DNA from: Chara braunii
Lineage: Eukaryota; Streptophyta; Charophyceae; Charales; Characeae
DNA: 63,626 nt
Assembly (NCBI GenBank): GCA_003427395.1
Contig: BFEA01000035.1
Location: 2,479,892-2,543,517, forward strand
Direction: 5' to 3'
The notes under the pieces are model-generated. The model searched no databases. It had not been told where the DNA came from and worked only from the letters and a program-made list of their open reading frames with translations. The translations under genes were made by a program, and so were the position numbers. Shown here piece after piece: positions 42,968 to 53,239 of the stretch. Numbering within the stretch: the first letter of the stretch is position 1; every line of letters begins with the position of its first letter.

Positions 42968-44079
42968 TGCAATGACTTGCTGATTTCTGTTGCCGAGCTT
43001 GACTGCAAGGCTGTACACTAACCCATAGGTTAGATTCGTAATTTTGTTTGGCTGAGGGCTAACCGAGAGACCTGCCTGTAAGGAAATTCGTGAGGGACAG
43101 ATCTGCAAATCCGGGAAAATACAAGCCCGGTACTAACCGAATTCCTACAGCTACCCTAACTGCTGATAGCAGGCCCGGGCTACCCCTAGGACAGACAGCC
43201 CCTAAGTGGCCTATACTGCTAGACGGTCCTATAGCCTATAGTCGGGTCCGGTAGAGGCCGGAAGGCTGAAACAGCAATGGTACCGTTCGGTCAGTCAGTC
43301 CGGTCTAGGTCTAGGGTAGGTTAGCGCGTCTATAAATAGTTTGGGAAAATCGGTTCAGGGCTTTTGGCAATTCATTTTCGCGTGACCNCGTTCGTGGCCA
43401 ACCAAGTGTTGCAGCGCTNAAAGTCTACAGCGGCACCTGAGACTTCAGCTACGTGAGGCAGCCATAGCCAGCCTTGGAGAGACNNCCATAGCTGGGGCCA
43501 GTCTCAGCGCATCTACCCTCTGGGGGTATCTGCGTCAGGCAGGGCTATACTGAGGCTCTTCGTTGGGTACNTGTGGGCGCTGCTGCTACGGTAGCAGCTA
43601 GGCAGCCATAGCTGCCTTCTTCTTCGTCANAGTGACTCATCGGCACTGAGGACTACATCGCAGTTCATGATCTTCATCTGGGTGGATGGCGCTGGCCTCT
43701 GGGAGGCTGTTTCAGTGTAGCGCTGGACTNTGAGANTGGAGAAGTGGGTGTGTGTGTGATTCTGGAATGGCGAGACACTGGGTTAAACTCTGTATCGATA
43801 ATTGGGGTTAATTGCGTTGAGTTGGCTCATCATCAGTGTTATATTTCCGATTGTGATCTTCGCAGTGTCATCTTGTGATTGGTTGTTGGGAGTTTGTCAG
43901 AGAGAGAGAAACACTGTGTGTATTCTCCCCATCTGTGCATGGTTGCTATTCCGCTGCTTATCTCTGGTCTGTGTACAGTTTGGACTCTGTCTCTCCTCCC
44001 CTTTGTCTTGTGCATGTATGGGCATGTGTGAGATACCTTGTGTGTGAGTGGCGAGAAAATTGCCAGACAACCAAGTTCA
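42968..44079 (+). repeat. Element B 3' LTR
   Basis: It matches the 5' LTR at a fixed offset of 6942 and ends ...AAGTTCA. The final TAACA of the 5' LTR is missing here, so the end is slightly eroded or the target duplication overlaps it. It includes the same Ns as the 5' copy. Confidence 0.9.
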
Positions 44080-44470
44080 TGGTGCCCTCTCCACTTGTCT
44101 TGCAGAGCCTCCCTGCCCCGCTGCTTGGTTTCGCTGCTTCCCTGCTCATTTTCCTTCCTTGCCCCACTTCCCCTCAACCTGGTTGCCTGTCGCGCGGATG
44201 CGTGCTTGGGTGTCATGCTGCTTGCCTGCCTGTTTTTTGAACCGTGTGCCTGGCTGTTACTTGGCTTTTGCTCCTCTATTGCTTGCCGTCTGCTCACCTG
44301 TCTACCGTTTGCTTTACTGCTGTCTGCTTTGTCTTGCTGGTTGTTTTCGCACCTGCCTGGCTCTCCACTCGCAACAAGGGTCAAAGTAGATTATGACTCA
44401 AAGCTTTCAAAACATCAATATGGCGATTCCGCAACTGTCATCAAAGTAGATTATGACTCAAAGTAGGCGA
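44080..44470 (+). repeat. Repeat family F, copy F3 right half
   Basis: It resumes GGTGCCCTCTCCACTTGTCTTGCAGAG exactly where 36025 broke off, by comparison with 35861-35890. It ends with CACTCGCAACAAGGGTCAAAG ... ATCAATATGGCGATTCCGC and a 23-bp direct repeat (44381 and 44441, period 60). Confidence 0.75.
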
Positions 44471-44671
44471 GAGCCCGACGGAACAGTCTCTCATTACCCC
44501 TTTCTCTCATGTTCCATTGTTTTCTTTTCCGGGTTTTCCCTACATTTTGGTCTTGTCTATGTTTTCCTTCTGACCCTGCTTGCTTGGACTCCTTGTCCTT
44601 TTTTTTCGTTCTTTTTTTTTCTTTCAATAATGAAACAGGGCTCCTTTATAAGTGTGGAGTGCAGCACATGC

Positions 44672-45599
44672 CGCAAGGAAAATGAGCGATAGCGAATTCC
44701 AGAAACCAAGCACTATCATACACATGAAACCAGATAGTCGTGACCTCGAACCAAAAGCAGAATTGCAACTCGAGTTCCACCAAATAAGAGCACATCAAAA
44801 GCTCACAAGTGACAATGTTGGAATAGTCTCATCATCATCAACAATGAACCAATGTCGACTTCCTATCTGGCACTCAGCGCCCAGACTACGAATGGCAGAT
44901 CCTATCTAGCCTATCTACAATGCCGCTGGTGACGTCAACAGCTCCCCGAAGTACGAGCAGATCTCGGCCAATGCCGTTCGCCTCAAGCACCAGGTATGTC
45001 TCACGCATCACTCACAAACCCAATCCCCCACACAGATGCCACGTGCACCCAAGGACCACCATGCGCCCCATCCAGCACCTCACAGGCCAGCTCGGCTATG
45101 GCTGCCTGCGTGGACCTTAATCGCCCGTGAGCGCGTGGGCGCTTGCCAGTTGATAGCGCAGCAACGCTTGCGCAGCACGTAGCAAGTGCCCCAATGCCGA
45201 ATGCGGGGGCAGGCTCTTTCCTATATGGAAATGGCCTGCCTGCTGCTTGCTGGCTGACTGTGCTGGGCCCCTGCCCAGAAGCTTCCGGTAAGCCCCAAGT
45301 GGCTGAGCCCCGGTCCAAGGGAATCAGACACAGGGCCTGGGGTGGTTACCTGTGCCCAACTGCCAGCGGCCTGTGTGCAGTCCATGCCCCGTGTCTAGCC
45401 CAGGGCCTGCCATTTGAGAAAGGCAGGCAGGGCCTGGGTTCTCTCAACCAACTGGCGCTGCGCAACTGCCTGAGTTTCCCAGTATCGTGGAAAGCCCACA
45501 ATAGGCCTCTCGTCCTTGGGCAGGCCTGCCTTCACTTAGGGCGGCCGATATTGCTGAAAACAGAGCCCAGTAGGGCTCATCGAGGCCTTGAGCCTCGCA
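44672..45599 (-). repeat. Element C 3' LTR
   Basis: 44720-45599 matches 60426-61313 with scattered substitutions and an 8-bp indel. About 40 extra bases lie between the terminal CGCAAGGAAAA (44672) and the conserved CACATGAAACC. Minus-strand start is TGCGAGGCTC. Confidence 0.8.
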
Positions 45600-45612
45600 T
45601 TCCCTCCTCCAT
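45600..45612 (-). other. Element C polypurine tract
   Basis: On the minus strand ATGGAGGAGGGAA runs directly into the LTR start TGCGAGG. Confidence 0.75.
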
Positions 45613-45639
45613 ACTTCGACAGTCCTCTGAGAAGTTCAA

Positions 45640-46038
45640 TTACTCAATCTGGCGCTTTCCTTTCTGCAGTGACTTCTCATAGTGAGCGACAGCCTGTGGA
45701 GCGGTCTGCATCAGTTCCCCCTGGGTAAACCATGTGTCCTCTTTAGGATCAGTTTGATGTCTGAACCGAACGCGATATTGCAGCTTCGGCTTAGGAGGAC
45801 GTCCCCTGCCTCTTGGTCTTAAAACTGGCATTTCGCCATAGTCCACGATGTCGGCGATGTCGACCTCTCCGTCCATGATTGGGGGCAGCATTGAGCGACG
45901 AGAGGGAAACTGATCAGTTTCCTTGGAGGGTGCGAGCTTAGAGGCGTGAAAAACAGGGTAGGCGCGGAGGTGACCAGGGATTCGAATTACATACGATGGC
46001 CCGTCCATATCATCCCCGACAACATCTAGAACCTCCAA
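45640..46038 (-). pseudogene. Element C integrase C-terminus with chromodomain
   Basis: The frame has 132 codons. Its first part (SYVIRIPGHL, YPVFHASKL) is the Ty3 GPY/F tail, also seen in element B. Its second part (residues about 85-125: YRVRFRHQ, DTWFTQGEL, AVAHYEKSL) is a chromodomain-like module. It is separated from the catalytic integrase by about 220 bp in other frames. The chromodomain would bind modified histone tails and guide insertion. Confidence 0.78.
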
Positions 46039-46256
46039 TGACCCGAAGTACTATGGCATGAGCTTGCGGGAGATTCCATGTTCCTGCCCCAGTTCTGAGG
46101 CTTTGACCCAGATTCTATTCCGTTACCTGGAACGTAGATGGGCGGCAATGCTTGTTCTCAGACTCTATCATTGCAGCCTGCGCTTTATGCATGTGTTCTA
46201 CAACTTGCTGCATCATACGTTCATATCGGATAGGCGAATTCTAAGGTGCCAGGTGC

Positions 46257-48701
46257 TCAGGCAATAGAAAGTCTGGGGGCAATCGGCTGGTTCTCAGGTA
46301 ATAGAAAGTCTGGGGGCAGTCTTGGCGTGAAGGTCAGTAGCAGACTGTTAGGGCTAACCCCTGTTGCGCTGCGCACAGCCTTGTTGTACAGCCTGGCGAT
46401 GAGAGCAAGTTTCTCATCCCAGTCCACCTGGTTAGGATTGATATAGTGCCTCAGCAGGTGTTGTACAACGCGGTTCAGCTGCTCTGCTTGTCCGTTTGCC
46501 TCTGGGTGGTTCTCAAAAGTCATCTGCAGCTGTGTCCGCGGCTCTGCAGCTGCGGCTTTCCACAATTCACTGGTAAATCGCACATCACGGTCACTAACTA
46601 TAGACTTTGGCAGTCCAAAATCCCTGACCCAGTTTTCTTTAAACAGCTTAATCACGTACTCGGTTTTGCCTGTTTCGGGCAGTGTGATTAACCTAGCATA
46701 CTTACTAAACCTATCCACAATGACATAGACGTATCGCATCCCGCTCTTGCTGGTGACCAGCATGTCCATGAAGTCCATGGCCAGGCTCTCACCAGGCCTT
46801 TCCGGTATCGGAAGGAGCTTGAGAAGCCCAAGAGGGGCCTGTGTACGTGGCGTGTCCCTCTGACATACCTGACAAGTCTCCATGTACAGCTTGGCGTCTC
46901 TCATCATCGTGGGCCACCAGAACTGCTGCTGCAGGTTGGTTGCAGTCTTCTTATAGCCAAAATGTCCGGTGGCGTCATGACACTCTCCTAAAAATAAACT
47001 ACGCAAAGACTCCCGATTAGGCACACACAAACGTTTATTCCCGACCTTCTCAAGGAACAGCAGGACATTGACCATTACAAACTCGTCAGAAGTTACTTTG
47101 TCCTTCGCTTCGAGCCTGCGTATGATCTCTGACATAGACGGATCCTCGCGATAGGCTACCACCAGGGACCGAGTAACATCGTCCGAAAGCCCGAACTCAG
47201 TGATCAACGCATCCAGGAAGTCCGGCCTACGTGACAGCGCATCTACAACTTTGTTATACTCTCCTTTGATGTACTGGGGTTCGAAGTCATACTGCTCAAT
47301 GACTTCGATCCAGCGTTTCAGCGCATCGGAGAGCACCGACTGGGTTCTCATCCACTTTAGGGTTTGATGATCAGTCATGACGTAGAAGAACCTCCCAAGG
47401 AGGGAGTGTCTCCAGTGGGTTAGCGCCTTATAGATCACATAGAGCTCCTTCTCATAGGTGGACTTAGCCAACTTCTGAGAGGGCATCTTTTTGGACATGT
47501 ACTCGACCGACCTCAACTTTGGCCCCTCTTGCTGCGCAAGCACGATACCAATGCCATATTGGCTGGCATTCGTGATTACTATAAATGGCTTGTCAAGATC
47601 AGGAAGTTTCAAGACCTCATGGTGTGTTAAGGAGTGCTTCAGATGTCTGAAAGCAGCCTCACACCTGTCTTTCCACTCCCAAGGGGTGCCAAGGCGTGTC
47701 AGGTCCGCCAAAGGGGCGGCCACTATGCTATAGTTGTTTACAAAGTTACGGTAGTAGCCGGTCATCCCTAAGAAGTGCCTCATCTCAATCACAGACTGAA
47801 GACGCGGCCAGTCGCGAATGCTGGCTACCTTCGCGTCTTCGGGCTTCAATCCCTCTGCGGAAATCTCGTGACCCAGATACAAGATCCGGGTGCGGCCAAA
47901 CTCGCATTTTTCCCGGTTAATCTTGAACTGATGCTGCCGAAGGAGACTAAGGACTTTGCCTAGATGGCCAATATGCTCCTCGGCAGTCCTACTAAAGATA
48001 AGTATGTCATCGAGGTACACGATGACAAACTTGTCCAGGTAGTCATGGAAGATCCGGTTCATGGCGCGCTGAAAGGTGCCAGGAGCATTGCAAAGGCCAA
48101 AAGGCATCACCACAAACTCGTACAGATCGTACCTGGTCTGAAAAGCGGTTTTTTGTTGATCCTCGGGGCGGATTGCAATCTGATGGTACCCGGACTTCAG
48201 ATCTATCTTACTAAAGTACCGACACCCTTGCACTCGGTCCAACAAGTCATCGATGCGAGGTAGGGGCTCTGCGTTCTTCACAGTGATGGCATTGAGGCCC
48301 CTATAGTCAATGCACATCCTCAAGGTTCCTCCCTTCTTTGGTACAAATAAAACAGGAGATCCGTAAGGGGAAACACTAGGTCAGATCCAACCCTTCTTTA
48401 TGAGTTCCTTGAGTTGTCGGCGAAGCTCATCGAGCTCAGCTGGAGACATCCGATAGATCCTACCCTTCGGAATACTAGACCCTGGGATAATCTCTATCGC
48501 ATGGACGACCTTCCTCTCAACAACCCCTTTCGACTCTTCAAATAGATCAGGGTATCTAGCGACCACTACCTCTATCTCTGGAGGCATTTTCACCGGCTCG
48601 CCCTCTGCAGAGATGTAAACTAAGTACATACCCTCCTTCGGATTTTGCTTATAATAATTGTAAAACGCGGCCGCACACATGCATCTGTAGGACTCAATCA
48701 T
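46257..48701 (-). pseudogene. Element C RT, RNase H and integrase
   Basis: One frame, broken by a TGA at 48381. The upstream part (48701-48384) is the linker ending RRQLKELIKKGWI. The 688-codon part holds RT ([22 protein letters not shown], catalytic YLDDILIF), RNase H (ITNASQ where TDAS is expected, YEKELY, MTDHQTL), the integrase HHCC finger (ECHDATGHFG ... CQVCQRD) and the DDE core (MDFMDM, SDRDVRF, NGQAEQLNR). The first RNase H Asp is replaced by Asn, which should impair it. The frame ends early because of a 37-bp tandem duplication at 46263-46336. Confidence 0.92.
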
Positions 48702-49198
48702 ACTACTAGCCTTGAACTGACGTAATCTGGCGGTCCCCCCCCTGGCAAAGTGTGTTTGACCACTTTTTGGTCCCAGTCAAACTGGGGCTGTGCAACCGAA
48801 AGATAGTACATATCCAACAAGATATCCATTGAGAGATCATCGCTGACTAGGAATGAGACTCGATGTCTCAGTTCCCCTCCCGCATACAGGAAACGACACT
48901 CGACGTCTTTGAGGTAGTCATTGACTACCATGCGCTGTTTGTTGGCACAGGTCGACGCCACAGGTCAGCTCAGGCGCCGCACTTGCCCCTGTAAGCGCAG
49001 CCTCTCAACGCACGCACAACTTATAAAGTTCCTCATCGAGCAAGTATTGTAAAAGGCCCCGACCTTGCGGTCGCCTATATCTACCTCGCCGACGAACAAC
49101 TCACCCTTAGGAGCTTTAGCCATGGTCGTCCAAGATGCTAGCGGGTCCGATCCAAACCACTCCTCTTTTAGCTCCTCTAAGGACTCAAACACATTCAT
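48698..49198 (-). pseudogene. Element C protease region (decayed)
   Basis: Two adjacent segments lie in one frame (49198-48965 and 48961-48698), separated by a stop. The active-site region reads GAFYNTCSMRNFIS, where a functional enzyme would have D-S/T-G-A-T; the catalytic Asp is Asn here. The second motif, MDILLDMYYLS, resembles the DIILGMDWL strand. It overlaps the start of the RT frame by four bases. Confidence 0.7.
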
Positions 49199-49322
49199 CG
49201 AACAGAGGATCGATTGGTCCGAAAGTGTTTGCGGGACGACAACGGAGTCAATAGTTGGGCCATCTCTCGAGATGGTGAGGGTGTGTCCACCACCTCGACC
49301 CTAGCAGGAACAACTACAATTC

Positions 49323-50743
49323 CTACTGGCCTGACGTGTTTCTCGGAGCAGTGCCAAAACTGCTGGCAACATTGCTACCCGGGGAAGCGAAGGAGACCAA
49401 CGTCTGCCCCATCGTAGGCGGGATCTTTTCCATCACCTTCTTATTCTGACACTTGAATTGGTTATGGCTATATTGGCCACAACGGATATAAGCCTGCCGG
49501 GAGTAACGGTCTCTCCACACGTCCTTAGTAAGACCCGCTTTCTCCCATGGAGGAGCATTGGGGTCTACTTGACTCCTAGACTGGGAGCCTGCGCGACGTT
49601 TACCGGTCGCCTTACCTTTTGCACAGAGGCAGCGACTGCTCCACCCCCTGAAGGCTCTGCGCTGCCCGCCTCTGACCCTACTCCCTCCTGGAAGTCGTCG
49701 TCGAACTCTATGGTTGAACCATCATTATTGACGAACATTACGCGACCCTTCACCTTCCAGTTGGGAGGCAACGTCTTCTTCCTGCCATCCGTTGTGGGTT
49801 GGTGCCCATGCCCGATTTTGGCCTCTAGATCTAGGGCCTTCTTGCTGAACGAGAGAAAGTTGTGCACTGTGATCATGGCGGCATGGCCTCACCTGCCAAC
49901 TGATTCCTGAGTTCTATGGGAGGACACCTCAGGTAAGTGGTGAGTAAGACCTACGGATCGTAATGCACTACAGGTACACAGATCAGACGCTCGATAGCGT
50001 CCGTGGCATCCCTTACTGACCTGAACTTCCTCGAGCTCAGGGTCAGGATCGCATCAGTGGCCTTTTAGAAGAGGGTTGTGCCGCGCTCTGCTGCAGTGCA
50101 ACACAGAGGCAACACTGGAGAGGACGGGTAAGCAAGCTTACCCGTATGACCCCATCATGCCACCTTTCCTCCACCAACTTAAGGAAGTCATCCAATTTCT
50201 GGTTGACTGCCCAAGCGCGAAAGTCATGACCGTACCCCTGCAGTTGCACGTACCCGCTTAACCATCTTGCTGCACTCCTCTCCAGATAGGAGGCAACCAC
50301 AAACACTTTCTCGTGAGGCAAGGTCAACTTGCACTTCACATAGACTGGCACTGACCTCAACCATGTGTCGAGGTCCTCACCCCTTTTATCTCCTGAGAAG
50401 GGTTTAGGCGAAGCAATGACAGTCTTGGGAACCCACTGTCCTTGTCCCGGTGCCTGCACCACTCCACGCTGTGGACCCTGGGGTGCAGGCTGCTGCACGA
50501 GCTGCTGCTGGGGCTGTGTACCTTGCGGCTTGCCGGCTGCGAGACGGTCGATTGCCCACTTACGATAGTCTGCAACGGAGGTTGGGAGATCACTGTCTGA
50601 ACAGGAACCTGTACACTAGGACCTGCTGTTAACCCTCCTATCAAAAACAATCCCAATAGGGAAGCGGCTTGCACCGAAGATGGAGAGACTGCAAATGGGG
50701 CTACTCCAGTTACCGGTGGGACAAAAGGAGGAGGTTGTACCAC
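49323..50743 (-). pseudogene. Element C gag, capsid and zinc-knuckle part (frameshifted)
   Basis: Fragments lie in several frames. 50743-50357 is Pro/Val/Gln-rich. 50498-50043 is capsid-like (PKPFSGDKRGEDLDTWL, ERSAARWLSGYV). 49876-49565 is acidic. 49520-49323 has a zinc knuckle with its first Cys replaced by Tyr (YIRCGQYSHNQFKC). Gag forms the particle and packages RNA. The coiled-coil N-terminus of a gag lies far away at 58529-59164. Confidence 0.72.
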
Positions 50744-51234
50744 GGTGTCGCACTTTTTCCCAGTCAGGCCACTTCGAGCGACCGGAAAACCAACAGGCTG
50801 TCACACAGGATTTTGCTGTTGTTTTGCAATAAATAAATAAATTAAATCAAGCAAATCCCTTCCTGTTGTGTGCGTCCGGCTTCGAGCGAAACCCTTGAAT
50901 TGCAGTCTTCGCCGGTCCCCGGTCTTAGGAATCTTTTATCTTGATTCGGAACAGCAAAGATTATGCAAGTAATAATCATGAAATTCTGGTGTCATGCATG
51001 TATCAATTTTTCCCAGTTTTACTAATTTTGAGAACTGTGACACGATCATCAGAGAGCATAATCATCAAGCAAAGGCAATGTGGACGATGCAAGACTGACT
51101 GGCTTGAGCAATGACAAAGGTAAGTGAGGGAAGAATGAGAACTCGTAATAGTCTCAGGAAGCACAGATAGATAGGCATGGCCAGCACTCGTTAGGAGTCC
51201 TCACTCGTCCCTCTAAAGTCTCATCATTGATATC

Positions 51235-51900
51235 TCATTTGGCTTTGCGTTTCCTGTGCCTCGAACCACGCCTATGAACCTCCTGAGATTGTGGCCTCTG
51301 GATATAGAGCCAACTAAAACCCGCAAGCTCAGAACACTTCCATCCAAGTCCCATGACACGAAAGTCAACCATAGCACAAAACTCCTCCCATAGAGTAGGA
51401 AGATATGGTTGAGAGAAGATCCCTCGTCTGAGATGCCAAGACTCTGATGGTTCGGTCACTGCCTCGTAATCAATCTTTGCAGGAGAAATATACCTCTTGG
51501 CTAGATCTACAAGGTCTCCCCAGCAAGAGTCATCTATGAGAGTGAAAGGTACTGGAGGCTTGGGGTAGTCGGTGTAGAGCTTGGGTCCAAAGTTACGGAT
51601 CAGTCTAATACCACTCTCATCAAGTTCTTTCTCTCTCTCCTCAAGGTACCTGACAGCCGAAATCCAGATTGATTCAAAGTGCTCATGGGCTTCTTTACCC
51701 TTCTTAACATAGAGTCTTAGGTCATGAATGATACCACCCGCGAAACTAGTGAGGACAACAAAGATTGACAGGTCCCCTTGGCTGAAGCCAATGACACTGA
51801 CGTACTGATACTGGATAGCATCCCTGAGGGCTATCCTGTTGAGACTGGTCAAGATTGACCCCTCGATTGGGAATGATTGAACTGCACTCATGAGCAACAA
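51235..51900 (-). CDS. L-family accessory protein L1 (221 aa)
   Basis: The ORF is intact. The middle and C-terminal parts align by eye with L2 of element A: an HDL segment followed by a charged helix, then a Gly-Pro and Pro-rich loop, S-x-W with DL-x-DL, and AKIDYEAV against AEIDYVGLEDV. The N-terminus is hydrophobic and Ser-rich. The C-terminus is basic (RGSRHRKRKAK), possibly for nucleic-acid binding or nuclear entry. There is no signal peptide and no enzyme motif. Unlike L3 it lacks the acidic Trp-rich tail. Frame-shifted extension upstream to about 51940 is possible. Confidence 0.58.
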   Translation of the reverse strand: MLLMSAVQSFPIEGSILTSLNRIALRDAIQYQYVSVIGFSQGDLSIFVVLTSFAGGIIHDLRLYVKKGKEAHEHFESIWISAVRYLEEREKELDESGIRLIRNFGPKLYTDYPKPPVPFTLIDDSCWGDLVDLAKRYISPAKIDYEAVTEPSESWHLRRGIFSQPYLPTLWEEFCAMVDFRVMGLGWKCSELAGFSWLYIQRPQSQEVHRRGSRHRKRKAK

Positions 51901-52156
51901 TGACTATTGAAACCGATCCAATGTCTTTGAAAGGAAACACCGTTTGACTGAAAATGATCTCTAGGACAAGTGAAAATGATTGAACGCTTGATTGAATCTG
52001 AATGATGCTTTATGGTAGCTCAGATGAATGAATGTTGTTGGGGTAGTAAGTCACTGTACACTGGTCACTTAGTGGCAGAACGCTGAAAATAAGGTTGTCT
52101 GTTGGCCAACATTTGGCATCTGAAATGCTGATAGGAAAGTTTGGACACTCCTATGC

Positions 52157-52376
52157 TCACTTGAGCCTAGCCTTTGCCTGCTCCACCGTCACTAGCAATG
52201 AGCCAGTGCTGTGTAACTTGCCATCGTAGCCATAAAAGTAGAGCACATATTCGATATACTTTTTCCCTTCGGTAATCCCAACCGCAAGTTCCCTCTGAGT
52301 CTGCATGTGAGAGTCCATGCCCTGACAAGCCTCATACTCCCAACCTTTTCTTATCTCTACTTGATCTGTTTTTCAT
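52157..52376 (-). pseudogene. S-family accessory gene S2 (one frameshift)
   Basis: A frame not long enough to be obvious runs from an ATG near 52374 and shifts frame after about ten codons. It then reads GWEYEACQG, a helix with TQRELAVG, KKYIEYVLYFYGYDGKLHST and a final VTVEQAKARLK before TGA at 52157. It is a close paralogue of S1 (shared RELAV, YIEY and GKLHST). The two form a tandem pair about 0.5 kb apart, followed by L1. Confidence 0.6.
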
Positions 52377-52867
52377 CACTAGGACTTCATCTCTCTCATG
52401 ACTTCTCTCTCGTCTCAAGATTCAAGTTGTGAATAGGGTAGACTACAGACAAGGGAGGACTCAACTGAACTCCTGTGGCTGCTGGCTTTGAGTGGGGTGG
52501 TGTCTATCTGTTGCTGACTTTTTGACAGACGATGGCTCTGCAAGTGCTTGCAGCTTTCTCAATAGTCAACTCTCTCTGTTGAGGACACAACTCGACCGGT
52601 GCTGACTCAAGTAATAACTGGCAGTGACAGGGTGAGAATAAGCTCTGATCATGGGTTACCGGTAAGGCTCCGGATGATTGATCACTGCCAATTGTCGATT
52701 CTCTGGATGCAGGTCACTGTCGATCAGGAACTAATCTAAAGGTTTAACATAAAAAAACTGGCAGATTTTTTGCTGAGTAGCCCACAGGAGTACTCGGAGA
52801 ACGAGTCTAGGCATTCAATCACATGAGCTCATATGCCCCTGAGTTCCACTCTGGCTCGCTCAATCAT

Positions 52868-53080
52868 CTATAAGAATGAGACTGTACTATGTAGTTTGCC
52901 ACTGTAATCATGATAATTGAAAATGTACTCAATATACCTTTTTTCCCCGGCTTCTCGAACTGCGAGTTCCCTCAGAGTCTGCTTGTGGAGCGCCACATCT
53001 TGTTCAATCTCCTTTTCCCACCCTTCATATTTCTCCCTCCGAATACTGCATCTCACTACTTGTACATCTGCATCCCTCAT
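52868..53080 (-). CDS. S-family accessory protein S1 (about 70 aa)
   Basis: The frame is open from 53107; I prefer the ATG at 53080 because it aligns with the start of S3. Conserved features are CSIRREKYEGWEKE, a charged helix with LRELAV, KRYIEYIFNYHDYSGKLHST, and a hydrophobic end. Predicted layout is strand, helix and beta hairpin. It has no signal, membrane segment or known domain, and its function is unknown. It is followed on the same strand by S2 and L1, matching the S-then-L order of element A. Confidence 0.62.
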   Translation of the reverse strand: MRDADVQVVRCSIRREKYEGWEKEIEQDVALHKQTLRELAVREAGEKRYIEYIFNYHDYSGKLHSTVSFL

Positions 53081-53239
53081 TATTACAGTTTCATTAACAA
53101 CCAGCAATCAATCGCTCAGTGTGACATTCTATCCTCGCCCCCCTTTTCCCTGTTGCCAGATGACGGGGCCTTTTGCTGTTCTGCCGCTCAACTCACTATA
53201 TGAGTTAGCAGAATAGTGAAGATTTCATTAGGAGCTATA

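Larger units (their letters stand above)
36026..44079 (+). mobile_element. Element B: Ty3 chromovirus (about 8.05 kb), decayed
   Basis: Two LTRs at an offset of 6942 bp flank gag, protease, RT, RNase H, integrase and a chromodomain in order on the plus strand. A primer site for initiator tRNA-Met follows the 5' LTR, and a purine tract precedes the 3' LTR. TGGTGC stands on both sides (36020-36025 and 44080-44085), so the target duplication is 4-6 bp. The uninterrupted target is visible at 35855-35880. Stops, a frameshift and a 325-base gap break pol. Confidence 0.93.

Noticed and set aside
45143-45682. 179-codon plus-strand ORF in the element C LTR
   Set aside because: It lies almost wholly within the LTR, is shortened in the other LTR by an 8-bp indel, and is antisense to the element.
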